A stretch of 64,000 nt of DNA. Origin: Chondrilla cf. caribensis. Lineage: Eukaryota; Porifera; Demospongiae; Chondrillida; Chondrillidae. The stretch lies in NCBI GenBank assembly GCA_964020155.1, contig OZ026561.1, forward strand, positions 3,627,869 through 3,691,868, in the 5' to 3' direction. Below the pieces are notes generated by a model. The model ran no database searches. It was not told where the DNA came from and saw only the letters and a list, made by a program, of their open reading frames with translations. Shown one piece after another: positions 52,502 to 63,518 of this stretch. Made by a program: the position numbers and the translations under genes. The first letter of the stretch is position 1. Each line of letters begins with the position of its first letter.

Positions 52502-53190
52502 TACTATGGTTACATCCACAACAGTAGGAACACAACCGAAATACGTAGAATTGCCATCTTTTCAGGCCAATGACGTCATACACAAATGTCTGCCAAAATG
52601 GATGTCACCATGGCTTCAAATATGACATTATGTCATCAATATCCGTATGTCGTTCGCGATGCTGATCCATTAAAATACGTTTTTCAAAGTGGGGTGGATA
52701 TGACAGGATTCCCTGGCTTCTTGTTGGAGACCCCGCTGTTCCCACCACCTACTGGGATCTTAGTCTAGACACATGCCCTCGTAAATGGGTTATAACTGGC
52801 TTATTGCAAATGTAAATGAATATAAATATTACGAAAAAGGCTGAGTTTTTGATTCTAGAGTCAAATTACATAACTGAGGAATATTCACAAAAGAACCAGC
52901 CTTTTATATCTGTGATTCCACATATAGATGGCATAGAATCCAGCCACAGTCATGCATGAACATACATATGTACTATATACTTCAATACATAAAGTCAAAC
53001 TGCTTACAGGCTACGTATGTAGTACACAATATCACAACAGCCACCTCCTAGTGTAGGATTGGCAAGGTTAAGGGTTACTCACCTTCCAGGTTGTCTCATT
53101 AGACTCCTTGGTACTGTACATATGACCTCAGTATTAAGTGCAATACGTACAGTCAGTCAGTACATACTCTTTATAAGTCTGAGCTCAAGT
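52502..53190. other. Spacer without recognised gene
   Basis: One 60-codon plus-strand frame at 52586-52768 has no recognisable domain or splice context. Nothing else seen. Confidence 0.4.
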
Positions 53191-54011
53191 CATATGTAAC
53201 AGAGTGGCACAAATGATACCAAGGAATGAGATAATATACAAATACCATAATATAGGTTGGATGTGTGTGTGCCTTTTTGTATGGAGGAAATACAGTATTA
53301 AAGTGTATGTGATGTGCACTTTACATGGGACATGGGATGCCTACTCTTACTATTGTAGCTATATATAGCCCGTTAATGTCATGCCTACATCTTGTTTCAT
53401 GCACATTACCTGCTAGTTGCCCAGTTGCTGTCAAACTTAGATTCCATGTAATGTGGTGAGGTCACTCAACGATACAAGACAAATTAAACCCAATTAGAGT
53501 ATTCAACTACAAGAGAACATGGAGAGAGAGGTTGATTGACAGTCATACGTCTGAGAACATCATTGGGCTGTAACACTGCCATGAACAGGGATGTACACTG
53601 GTGAATAGTATGAAATACAACAAGCACACACCTGGGCTAAGGGCACAAGATAGATATGTACATGAAATAGGACTTCTCCTCTACTGGGACCAGCCCAACC
53701 ACTGTTAGTACGTACACCATTATCCACTGTTAGTACGTACATGTCTACTCTTTACAAGTGTGAGCTCAAGTCATATTTCTTGACAACCTATGGGACATGC
53801 ACTTGTTGCTCTGCTAACCAGTATTAACTTGGAGGCAGATTTGCACTATACTGCATGAGCATTCGTGTACTTCATTTCAAGTGTTGTGTGTACATTGCAG
53901 TACATATGTATTATACACAACAAACATGTATTAGTCTAAGGGACACTTGGAGTTGATCCCTACAGTTAGTGCAATTTTTGTTACTTGCACCATACAACCT
54001 CATTGCCTTTT

Positions 54012-54089
<78 letters not shown>

Positions 54090-55650
54090 GCAGTGTTAAG
54101 GGTCTACATGTTGTGTTAGAAGTGCATATTCATTGTGCGTGTTCATTTATTAGGACTTTCCATGAGAAGTGTGTATATGCAACAGAGTGGTACAAATGAT
54201 ACCAAGGAATGGGATAATACAAAATTACCACATAAGTTGGATGTGTGTGTGTGCCTTTTATATATGTGATGTACAGATTTGAAGAATATGTGATGTGCAC
54301 TTCACTTGGGATATAGGATGCATATATATTATGCTTACTACTATAGCTATACTCTGTTAATGTCATGCCTACATCTTGTTTCACACAAATTACCTGCTAG
54401 TTGCCCTGTTTCTGTCAAACTTAGATTCCATGTAATGTGGTGAGGTCACGCAATGGTACAAGACAAATTGAACCCAATTAGAGTATTCAACTACAAGAGA
54501 CCATGGAGAGAGAGGTTGATTGACAGTCATACGTCTGAGAACATCATTGGGCTGTAACACTGCCATGAACAGGGATGTACACTGGTGAATAGTATGAAAT
54601 ACAACAAGCACACACCTGGGCTAAGGGCACAAGATTTATATGCACATGAAATAGGACTTCTCCTCTACTGGGACCAGCCCAACCACTGGTGTCACCCCAT
54701 TATCCACTGTTAGTACGTACATGTCTACTCTTTACAAGTGTTAGCTTAAGTCATATAGTTCTTGATAACCCAAGGGACATGCACTTGTTGCTCTGTTAAC
54801 CAGTATTAACTTGGAGGCAGATTTGCAGTATACTGCATGGGTATTCGTGTACTTCATCTCAGGTGTTGTGTGTACATTGCAGTACATACGAATATACACA
54901 ACAAACATAAAAGCACTAGTCTAAGGGACACCTAGCTGGAGTTGATCCCTACAGTTAGTGCAATTAGTTACTTGCACCATACATCCTCATCACCTCTTCC
55001 TCACACACACACACACACACACACACAGTGTTAAGAGTCTACATGTTGTGTTAGAAGTGCGTAGTCGTGTGTGTTCATTTACTAAGGACTTTCCATGAGA
55101 CGTGTGCATATGTAACAGAGTGGTATAAATGATGCCAAGGAATGGGATAATACAATAAAAAGTTACTACATAGGTTGGATGTGTGTGTGTGCCTTTTTGT
55201 ATATGTGATGTACAGTTTTGAAGTGTATGTGATGTGCAAATCACTTGGGATATGGGATGCATATTATGCTGACTACGTACTATAGCTATACTCTGTTAAT
55301 GTCATGCCTACACCTTGTTTCATACAAATTACCTGCTAGTTGCCCTGTTTCTGTCAAACTTAGATTCCGTGCAATGTGGTGAGGTCACGCAATGGTACAA
55401 GACAAATTGAACCCAATTAGAATATTCAACTACAAGAGAACATGGAGAGAGTAGTTGATTGACAGTCATACGTCTGAGAACAACAATGGGCTGTAACACT
55501 GCACATGATGTATATACATTTTATGCCAGGAACATACCCTAGCATATGTATAAAATGCAACACATACACACCCCAACAAAGGGCATAAAGTGCATATACA
55601 CTCTTCTGTCCTGGAAACAGCCAAACCATTGGTGTCGCCCTATAATCCAT
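53190..55650. repeat. ~0.95-kb tandem triplication
   Basis: The anchor CAGAGTGG(C/T)A(C/T)AAATGAT occurs at about 53.20, 54.19 and 55.12 kb; CTGTCAAACTTAGATTCC and GACAGTCATACGTCTGAGAA recur in each. The third unit is truncated and diverges after GGGCTGTAACACTGC. The unit contains the CA microsatellite. No gene. Confidence 0.9.
54015..54087. repeat. (CA)n microsatellite
   Basis: About 36 CA units. The next unit of the triplication has a 13-unit counterpart at 55002-55027. Confidence 0.98.
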
Positions 55651-55859
55651 AATAGTTCTCCATGTGCACATGTGTGCTCCCTGCAAGTTTTGAAAAATCA
55701 TGTCCTGTTCATTCTCCTTGCTTTTGACTTCAATTCTACATTATATAAAATTTGTACTTTAAAGTGTCAGTGGTGCATGCTCTATAGGGTCAATTATTAA
55801 TTTTATGACCTCGTAATATACGTAATAGTACCACACTTTACCAGGTATGGATCAAATAG

Positions 55860-56074
55860 CAGTTTGACATGCCCCCACTGTCATTAATTAGTTATGCCAA
55901 AAGGTGCTTAGTGTTTTTCTTCCTATTCTCTTCCAGCTAGGTCGGACAAAATTATCAGGTTGACACATTCCCTCTCCCATGAGCTATTCCCATGCATGAA
56001 AAATATTAAGCACATCCGAATTTAGCTAGGGTTAGGGGTGACATATGGAGTTGAGAAGTCATACAAATAATGCA
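55860..56074. repeat. Diverged unit of the 190-bp repeat, inverted
   Basis: Contains AAAAGGTGCTTAGTGTTTTT, CTCTCCCATGAGCTA and TTAAGCACATCCGAAT. These are inverted relative to the array at 60.15-60.84 kb; further inverted copies lie at 59.28-59.59 and 63.24-63.33 kb. Confidence 0.65.
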
Positions 56075-56121
56075 TACGGGGAAATTTCACGTTAATTTTT
56101 TGCGTATTTCATAGGGCATTT

Positions 56122-56166
56122 GAATTACCCCAAGGAAGCCATTTCTAGCCCTCCTTGGGGTAATTC
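56122..56166. repeat. 45-bp hairpin in the HIRAN-like segment
   Basis: Arms GAATTACCCCAAGGA and TCCTTGGGGTAATTC (15 bp perfect) with a 15-base loop. The right arm is the codon run for ELPQGG; the left arm looks like a secondary inverted copy of it. Confidence 0.75.
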
Positions 56167-56174
56167 ACTTGCAT

Positions 56175-56241
56175 ATCTTTTCGTCCCAGTTACGATACAC
56201 GAAATTGTCCCTCAACCGGCGCAAATAGCTATAGATAGAAC
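56175..56241 (-). pseudogene. HIRAN-like fragment, C-terminal part
   Basis: Continues, beyond the inserted element, the frame at 58669-58806: after a stop, GTISCIVTGTKRYASELPQG (extending to about 56140). The order SI-C-GG, then TISC-VTG-RRY-LPQGGLE, is known to me from multi-copy invertebrate proteins carrying a VGHVP motif. It is broken by an in-frame stop and by the insertion. Confidence 0.6.
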
Positions 56242-56310
56242 TAGTCTGGCGTAGCCGACCTTTGATCCGCCATTTTTATTATCTGAGGCGAGAAAGGGTC
56301 TGGTCTGGTG

Positions 56311-57168
56311 CTAGTCTGGCTCGCTAGACCGTCCCAACTATGCGCCTAGGGCGGCAAGAAAGGGAAGGGACGGTCTAGCGGCAGTAGAGATTAGTTAACA
56401 CCTTTTCGACCAATCAGGAGCGACTACCCAGAATCGCGGCAATTGAATTCATGACATGCGGTTCTTTGTATAATCAATATCATTATATTCAGTGCATACT
56501 ATCGCTTACGTACGTTCGTACTGACCATGAAGTTCGACAGTGCCGTTGCCCATGCTCTAGAAAACCTGCAGAAGTCGTCGTTGCGATTATCATCTTTTTA
56601 GTAGGATGCGCTCAAGAGTATTGTTTCTGGCAAGGACACCTTCGTTGGTCTGCCCACGGGACACGGCAAGTCTATCTTGTTCGAGTGCGCGCCACACTGT
56701 GGACTTGTTGTCTTGCGATACAGAACGTCCTCTGTCTTCCGTATTTGTTATTTCACCCTTAATCGAGGCTATGAAAAGTCAAGTAAAAGACCTTTGCAAT
56801 CGTAAACAGACGGTTGTAAGGTTGTCTTGCGAAGTTACGATTCAGGAAGAAGCTAAACTACGTGACGGTATTGTCAGATACGTGCTTTCTTCGCCTGAGG
56901 CTGCGAACGAGAATAAATAGAAAGCTTTGCTCACGACTCCTAGTTTTAATCAAGGAATTGAGGCTGTCTTCGTCGATGAAGCGCACTGTGTAGAATCTTG
57001 GGGTACTGGAGTTGAGCCTTTTCGACGTACTTACATGTAATTTGGCACTCGTTAATTATCGTCAATCGATAAGGCGAAGGTGTTAACTAATCTCTATTGC
57101 CGCTAGACCGTCCCTTCCCTTTTCTCGCCCTCGGCGCATAGTTGGGACGGTCTAGCAGGCCAGACTAG
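56311..57168. mobile_element. Pack-MULE-like element carrying a RecQ-like fragment
   Basis: 858 bp with inverted ends of about 94 bp: CTAGTCTGGCTCGCTAGACC on the left against the inverted CTAGTCTGGCCTGCTAGACC on the right, continuing through GGGAAGGGACGGTCTAGCGG and GAGATTAGTTAACACC. Flanked by a perfect 8-bp duplication, GTCTGGTG, at 56303-56310 and 57169-57176. The interior is filled by helicase coding sequence rather than a transposase. Confidence 0.8.
56527..57040 (+). pseudogene. Captured RecQ-like helicase fragment, broken
   Basis: The motifs of a RecQ-type DEAH helicase appear in order: Walker A region GKDTFVGLPTGHGKSILFE (56647-56673 for GLPTGHGKS), motif Ia VISPLIEAMKSQVKDL (about 56745-56790), and motif II VDEAHCVESWG (DEAH from 56975). 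The opening MKFDSAVAHALENLQKSS ends in a stop before the Walker segment. The Walker segment and motif Ia lie in different frames, and TAG at 56918-56920 interrupts the second frame. The second RecA domain is absent. It cannot make an active helicase. Confidence 0.78.
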
Positions 57169-57299
57169 GTCTGGTGCCTAACCTTATTCTGTGCCAAGGG
57201 GGCGGAGTAAACGAATACAAAGTGTCTGATTGGGCGCCCGATTCACCGTTCCGTGGCACAGAAAAAGGTTGGTCACCAGACCATACCCTCACGGCTGTT

Positions 57300-58097
57300 C
57301 AAGTACTATAGGCATACGGAAACTTAGTTGTTGTGCATAATTTACGGTAATATACGGAACATTGAATGGGGCCGTTTCAACGCTTTGTCTTTAATAGCTT
57401 TTGCTTCTCTTGAAAGCTGCTTAACTGGCCTATTTTTTGTATTTTGACGTGGAACCAGTGATAATCTAGTGCAATATCTGAATTTTGCCTTCGAAGAGCA
57501 TTCATGTTTGGAAATATCGAGCAATTTTCAAGGTAAACGTTTTTGCTGTTGTTTCGACTCGGCAGAGTTTTCTGACCAAAACCACTGGTGGTTGTTTGAA
57601 GTATAGATGCTTGTGATGTCTCCTATGTGTTTGATTTCCCATTGTCATTTTTTTGGTAAAATCATAAATACGCTCCTCTCGATGTACTATGTATCTTCAT
57701 TACTGTGCATGCCCTATGCTATATTCCACGCATGCAGTTTCGATATTGAATTTTAGTATAAATTCATACTAGATAATGCCATCACAGCCTGGTGTTCATC
57801 AAATCATGATTGTAAATAGCGTTTAGGACCTATCTGTAATTGGTGTTTGAATATTATCAAGCCTTTCAAAATAATTTCCCTCACGTACTTTACTACTTAT
57901 ATCTTTCCTCAGTGTTGCTGTACTTGCTCTCAAGATATCAACTTCGGAGTTTGAAGAGGCTGAATCTGGTGTAGCAGCTAAATTAAAGTTTAATCATGAT
58001 AATTGTTCGAAATATGAATGAATAATTATGATATTAATACAGTAATAATATACTTACCTTGAGTTGCAGGTACAGGTATCTATACATGCGTTATAAT
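57300..58097. other. Interior of the Mutator-like element, unassigned
   Basis: Higher GC at its start, then AT-rich. A 60-codon minus-strand frame at 57342-57524 (basic, no known domain) is the only open stretch. No transposase signature seen. Confidence 0.35.
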
Positions 58098-58142
58098 TAG
58101 TCTGGCATAGCCGACCCTTGAAGGGTCGGCTATGCCAGACTA
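58098..58142. mobile_element. 45-bp palindrome: TIR-only micro-element with 9-bp target duplication
   Basis: TAGTCTGGCATAGCCGACCC then TT-G-AA and the exact reverse complement: two 22-bp arms around one base. The arm is the terminus of the element at 56242-58659. Flanks are CGTTATAAT (58089-58097) and CGCTATAAT (58143-58151), a 9-bp duplication with one mismatch. Confidence 0.78.
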
Positions 58143-58353
58143 CGCTATAATAAGGTTAAGATTCGTTTCAGAGTCAGATCGCCTGGCGCCAATGAAAAGC
58201 CCATTAAAGGTGGCCCATATAGCTGCAGGGTACTTCCTATTCCTGCGCACCTGTGCATCTCTTAGTGACAACTTAGAAGATGTAATTACGGAGCTATGTG
58301 GACGTGATTGCGTCGACGGCGAGTGTGCGCGCACTGAAAATATACGTCCTTAA
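58132..58353 (+). CDS. Open frame of 73 codons, unknown
   Basis: Begins inside the right arm of the palindrome and reads IIRLRFVSESDRLAPMKSPL and later DNLEDVITELCGRDCVDGEC. No domain recognised. It may be another captured fragment, or chance. Confidence 0.2.
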   Translation: MPDYAIIRLRFVSESDRLAPMKSPLKVAHIAAGYFLFLRTCASLSDNLEDVITELCGRDCVDGECARTENIRP

Positions 58354-58668
58354 CCGACGCTTCTGAAATATCGGGAAAAAAATGACTATGTTAAGGTAAA
58401 AGTAAGAATAGATAGTAGGCATAGTCTTCTTTCCGATAGCAACAGCGGCGACTGGTTGAAAACTCCCTGAGCTGTAGCACAGGTCATCGTAACTAACCGA
58501 ACAAGTATGGATGACAATACGAAGTTGTTCAACTAGCTAAACGCCCCCAACAGGCGCCGTGGGGCGGACAAAACTAAGTTTCCCGAATCGAACAGCCGTG
58601 ACCCTTTCTCCGCCTCGGAAAATAAAAATGGCGGATCAAGGGTCGGCTACGCCAGACTAAGATAGAAC

Positions 58669-58806
58669 ATACGCAAGAGAGTTTCCCGGAACGTGGCCAA
58701 CAATCACACCGTACCTAACGATGGACAAAGCAAAGGGATCTCCCATGTTCCTCTCTTCTCGCTCGCAAAACAGAATTCCTCCAACTGCCGCTAACCAAGT
58801 AGCCTA
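58669..58806 (-). pseudogene. HIRAN-like fragment, N-terminal part
   Basis: Minus-strand frame WLAAVGGILFCEREERN, then MGDPFALSIVRYGVIVGHVP. The RE-x(2)-N-x(2)-DP-A-V pattern followed by VGHVP is that of HIRAN-type domains (DNA 3'-end binding in helicases of the HLTF type) and of multi-copy invertebrate relatives. It runs into the 9-bp duplication and resumes at 56241. Confidence 0.65.
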
Positions 58807-59043
58807 GTAGACGTGGTAGCAACGCACGCAACTGTCTATCGAAAACAGAGGGATTGTCGTTCGTCTTAGTTCTTCTGGATACTTGCCTTGGTAGAAAAAT
58901 AGCAATGAACAGTTGAGATAGGTTGAAGTAGTTTGCGAAACTTTATAGCTCGCTAATATTTGGCATTCGCGAAAATAAAATCACGAAGAAATGTTTTGGA
59001 CGTTGTTTGAAAATTATGTAACGCTAAAATTTCCCCGTATACG

Positions 59044-60149
59044 GTAGTACTTTGTATGTACATTCACATACATGGTGGTGCTATAGACCTTATGGTTACC
59101 ACCCAGGCTATTTTACATTCTGCCATTGGTCACCTTAATCAAAACAGTGCACTATATAACCTAACGACACGAATCATAATTATGTATGCTCATCCTCCTA
59201 GATGTGCTATGAATATCGTGGTGACCAGCAAGAAAATTTCAAGTTTTATGGCTGGTCACCAAACTTCGCCACACATCTGAATGTAGCTGGGGTTATGTGC
59301 AACATACAGACATGGGAATTGTTTCATATGTTAATTCACATGCCCAGCTAGGTTTGAGAAAAATATCAAGTTGATGCCACACTTTCCCATGAGCTAATCA
59401 AAAAGGTGCTTGACGTTTATTCCACCTAATATACTTTATCATACATTGGAAATATATTAAGCACCTCCGAATGTAGCTGGGATTACAGGCAACATATGGA
59501 CATGGGAATTGTTTCATATGTTAATTTACATTCTCAGCTAGATCTGAAAAAAATCTTCAGGTTGATGCCAAATTCTTTTGTTTATATATGTTTGTCTTAT
59601 CCTATTAACTGGGTCGTTTATAATAATAATATTGTTATTAAACATTAATTTTACATGATATTATGTACATGTAATATTATAATAATAACGTACGGTTTCT
59701 AATAATATTCAAAAAGGTCAAACACATCAACATGTTATTGATTTAGTATGACAGTAAATATAAAAGAGGCCATTTCAATTGTACATTAGATAATGCCTAC
59801 CAGATTATTATTGTATTCCATTATTTGTAATATATTATTACTGCACACTATGAGTATGTATAAGATAATATTGTATACATGCAAATATACGTATATGTTA
59901 TGTTGTTATGTTATCATTATGGTATATCTACTATTATTATTACTATGTATAATATTATATATATTGTATTGTTATGAATGAGTGGTGGTGATATAAAATA
60001 ATGATAGGTAATAATATAACTACAATAATATAACTAATTGAATATAACATATTAACAAGAGCCTGATACACAAATTGAATTAATTTTTTGTAAACAAACA
60101 CTGTCCTTCTAATAACAAAAGATAGGTGTTGTTGCCGATCATAATTCTC
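59044..60149. other. AT-rich spacer with repeat remnants
   Basis: 59.20-59.27 kb holds a diverged piece of the 360-bp satellite (GTGGTGACCAGCAAGAAAAT). 59.28-59.59 kb holds two inverted, diverged units of the 190-bp repeat. The rest is AT-rich without a gene. Confidence 0.5.
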
Positions 60150-60845
60150 CCAGGTGTCAAAAGTCTCCCAGGTAGCTCATGGGGGAGGGTGGCGTGTCAA
60201 CTTGATATTTTAGACAGACTTGGCTAGGGACATGGACTAACGTCTTAAACAATTTTCATCTCAATAGGTGGCCCCTAACCCCAGCTACATTGGAATGTGC
60301 TTAATATGTTTTCAATGTATATGGGAGAGTATAGGAGAGAAAATACTAAGCACCTTTTTTGCATAGCTCATGGGGAAGGGGCGTGTCAACTTGATATTAT
60401 AGACAGACCTACCTGGGGACGTGAACTAACTTCTGAAACAATTCCCATCTCAATAGGTGGCCTGTAACCCCAGCTACATTCGAAAGTGCTTAATATTCTT
60501 TCAATGTACGTCTGGGAGAGTACAGGAGAGAAAACACTAAGCACCTTTCTGCATAGCTCATGGGGGAGGGGCATGTCAACTTGATATTTTAGACAGACCT
60601 AGTTGGAGAGGTGAACTAACTTCTGAAACTATTCCCATTTCTGTAGCTAACTTTTTCCCCATATACATTTGGAGGTGCTCAATATTGAATTTTTTCAATG
60701 TATTGGAGAGTATAGGAGAGAAAAATCTAAGCACCTTTCGCATAACTCATGGGGGAGGGAGCGTGTCAACTTGATATTATAGACGGATCTAGCTGGAGAT
60801 GTAAGCTAATTTTTGAAAGAATTCCGATCTCAATAGGTGAACATA
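60150..60845. repeat. 190-bp tandem repeat, four copies
   Basis: The anchor CTCATGGGGGAGGG occurs at about 60178, 60368, 60558 and 60748, an even 190-bp period, each followed by TGTCAACTTGATATT and TAGACAGAC. Confidence 0.9.
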
Positions 60846-60851
60846 ATACAT

Positions 60852-63235
60852 GATATATAGATCTAATACGAATGCACGGACACACTCATGGAACTAATAT
60901 GGTCCTTTTGATAACAAAAATGTGGGTTTTGTTGCTGATAAAAATTCTGCCAAGTGTCCATATGGCACATAGCATTATATATTTGCATGTACATTTCAAT
61001 GTAAGTGTAAAATGCTTGTGGTGATAACTCATGATCAGGTGATTTGACATCATGTTGCTGGTCACCAAGAGCTGCCCAGTGTCTGTGCCAAACTCACCAA
61101 CACAATTTCGGATGCACACAAGCCATCCTGAGTGTGCTATGGGCATCATGGTGACAAGCAAAAAATGTCAATTTTTATGCTTGTCACCACGGCCTCTCCT
61201 GTGTGCACATATTGCATCATAGATCTAATACGAATGCACAGACGCACTCCTGGAACTAATACAGTCCTTTTGATAACAAAATGATAGGTTTTGTTTCTGA
61301 TAAAAATTCTGCCAGGTGTCCATATGGTACATAGCATTATGCACTTCTATGTACATTTCAGTGTAAGTGTAAAATGCCTTGTGGTGATAACTCAGGTGAT
61401 TTGACATCATGTTGCTGGTCACCAAGAGCTGCCCAGTGTCCGTGCCAAACTCACCAACACAATTTCGGATGCACACAAGCCATCCTGAGTGTGCTATGGG
61501 CATCATGGTGACAAGCAAAAAATGTCAATTTTTATGCTTGTCACCACGGCCTCTCCTGTGTGCACATATTGCATCATAGATCTAATACAAATGCATGGGC
61601 ACACTCCTGGAACTAATACGGTCCTTTTGATAACAAAAATGATAGGTTTTGTTGCTGATAAAAATTCTGCCAGGTGTCCATATGGCACATAGTATTATAC
61701 ACTTCTATGTACATTTCAATGTAAGTGTAAAATGCTTTGTGCTGATAACTCAGGTGATTTGACATCACGTTGCTGGTCACCAAGGGCTGCCCAGTGTCCG
61801 TGCCAAACTCACCAATGCAATTTCGGATGCATACAAACCGTCCTGAGTGTGCTATGGGCCTCGTGGTGACAAGCAAAAAAATGTCAATTTTTATACTTGT
61901 CACCACAGCCTCTCCTGTGTGCACATATTGCATCATTGATCTAATACGAATGCACAAGCACACTCCTGGAACTATTACGGTCCTTTTGATAACAAAAATG
62001 ATAGGTTTTGTTGCTGATAAAAATTCTGCCAGGTGTCCATATGGCACATAGCATTATACACTTCTATGTACATTTCAATGTAAGTGTATAATGCTTTGTG
62101 GTGATAACTCAGGTGATTTGACATCACGTTGCTGGTCACCAAGGGCTGCCCAGTGTCCGTGCCAAACTCACCAACGCAATTTCGGATGCATACAAACCGT
62201 CCTGAGTGTCCTATGGGCCTCGTGGTGACAAGCAAAAAAAATGTCAATTTTTATGCTTGTCACCACGGCCTCTCCTGTGTGCACATATTGCATCATAGAT
62301 CTAATACGAATGCACGGGCACACTCCTGGAACTTATACAGTCCTTTTGATAACAAAAATGATAGGTTTTGTTGCTGATAAAAATTCTGCCAGGTGTCCAT
62401 ATGGCACATAGCATTATACACTTCTATGTACATTTCAATGTAAGTGTAAAATGCCTTGTGGTGATAACTCAGGTGATTTGACATCTTGTTGCTGGTCACC
62501 AAGGGCTGCCCAGTGTCCGTGCCAAACTCATGCACCAATGCAATTTCGGATGCATACAAACCGTCCTGAGTGTCCTATGGGCCTCGTGGTGACAAGCAAA
62601 AAAATGTCAATTTTTATGCTTGTCACCACGGCCTCTCCTGTGTGCACATATTGCATCATAGATCTAATACGAATGCACGGGCACACTCCTGGAACTATTA
62701 CGGTCCTTTTGATAACAAAAATGATAGGTTTTGTTGCTGATAAAAATTCTGCCAGGTGTCCATATGGCACATAGTATTATACATTTGTATGTACATTTCA
62801 ATATAAGTGGAATACGCCGTGTGGTGATAACTCAGGTGATTTGACATCTTGTTGCTGGTCACCAAGGGCTGCCCAGTGTCCGTGCCAAACTCATGCACCA
62901 ATGCAATTTCGGATGCATACAAACCGTCCTGAGTGTCCTATGGGCCTCGTGGTGACAAGCAAAAAAATGTCAATTTTTATGCTTGTCACCATGGCCTCTC
63001 CTGTGTGCACATATTGCATCATAGATCTAATACAAAGGCACGGACACACTCCTGGAACTAATACAGTCCTTTTGATAACAAAAATGATAGGTTTTGTTGC
63101 TGAGAAAATTCTGCCAAGTGCCCATATGGCACATAGCATTATACATTTGTATGTGCATTTCAATGTAAGTGTAAAAGGCCTTGTGGTGATAACTCAGGTG
63201 ATTTGACATCAAGTTGCTGGTCACCAAGGGCTAAA
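60852..63235. repeat. 360-bp satellite, seven copies
   Basis: GTCCTTTTGATAACAAAA starts at about 60902, 61264, 61621, 61980, 62340, 62703 and 63066; spacing 357-363 bp. Each of the six complete junctions contains the dyad GGTGACAAGCA...TGCTTGTCACC. The seventh copy is truncated. The last three complete copies share TTGACATCTTG and an extra TGCACCAATGC, showing ordered spread. Long open frames on both strands follow from the repetition and are not taken as genes. Confidence 0.92.
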
Positions 63236-63239
63236 ATAT

Positions 63240-63335
63240 GATGTTGACACGCCCCCTCCTCCATGAGCTATGCAAAAAGGTGCTTAGCATTTTCTCTTCT
63301 ATACTCTCTCATACATTGAAAATAATATTAAAGGG
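63240..63335. repeat. Inverted single unit of the 190-bp repeat
   Basis: CACGCCCCCTCCTCCATGAG, AAAAGGTGCTTAGCATTTTC and CATACATTGAAAAT are the inverted form of the array at 60.15 kb, so the 360-bp satellite is bracketed by opposite copies. Confidence 0.75.
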
Positions 63336-63518
63336 CCAGTAACATGAAAAAACAAGTTGGGCTCAAGTGAGCTCTTCTAGTAAGTAAACCCTCGTGGTGA
63401 TGTTTAAAATCGCCATTCTAAGTATTGTGGTTTCAGCAGTTAGAGGCCACCCTGGATGGGGGTCTCTACCCTGGGCCATTGATTCAAACCTATCAAGAGA
63501 TCATTTTTCTTCATCATG

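Larger units (their letters stand above)
56301..57283. mobile_element. Short MITE inside the left TIR, itself split
   Basis: TGGTCTGGTGCCTAACCTTA and TTCTGTGCCA at one end (split by the inner element between 56310 and 57169) pair with the inverted TGGTCTGGTGACCAACCTTT and TTCTGTGCCA ending at 57283. About 120 bp without the inner insertion. The host TIR appears to resume with TCACGGCTGTTC at about 57289. Confidence 0.55.
56242..58659. mobile_element. Mutator-like TIR element with 9-bp target duplication
   Basis: Ends are TAGTCTGGCGTAGCCGACC on both sides in inverted orientation. The inverted repeat continues for about 60 bp with few mismatches (through TTGATCCGCCATTTTTATT and AGAAAGGGTC). 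It is flanked by AGATAGAAC at 56233-56241 and 58660-58668, a perfect 9-bp duplication. Long TIRs and a 9-bp duplication fit the Mutator superfamily; other superfamilies with 8-10 bp duplications remain possible. No transposase frame is visible inside, so it is non-autonomous. Confidence 0.78.
56075..59043. mobile_element. Outer host element with short inverted ends, interrupted by insertions
   Basis: Left ATACGGGGAAATTTCACGTT and right, inverted, ATACGGGGAAATTTTAGCGT. Without the inner insertion it would be about 550 bp and mostly a HIRAN-like reading frame on the minus strand. I could not see a target-site duplication, so its status as a transposon is less certain than that of the inner elements. 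Confidence 0.45.

Noticed and set aside
53969..54199. Plus-strand frame through the (CA)n tract
   Set aside because: His-Thr run from a microsatellite inside a tandem repeat unit.
61613..63206. Open frames of 80-144 codons on both strands
   Set aside because: They arise from the 360-bp satellite: the same frame repeats each period on both strands, without domain or splice evidence.
60150..63235. Regularly spaced repeats that might suggest a CRISPR array
   Set aside because: Units are 190 and 360 bp without short identical repeats separated by unique spacers, and the context is a eukaryotic genome.
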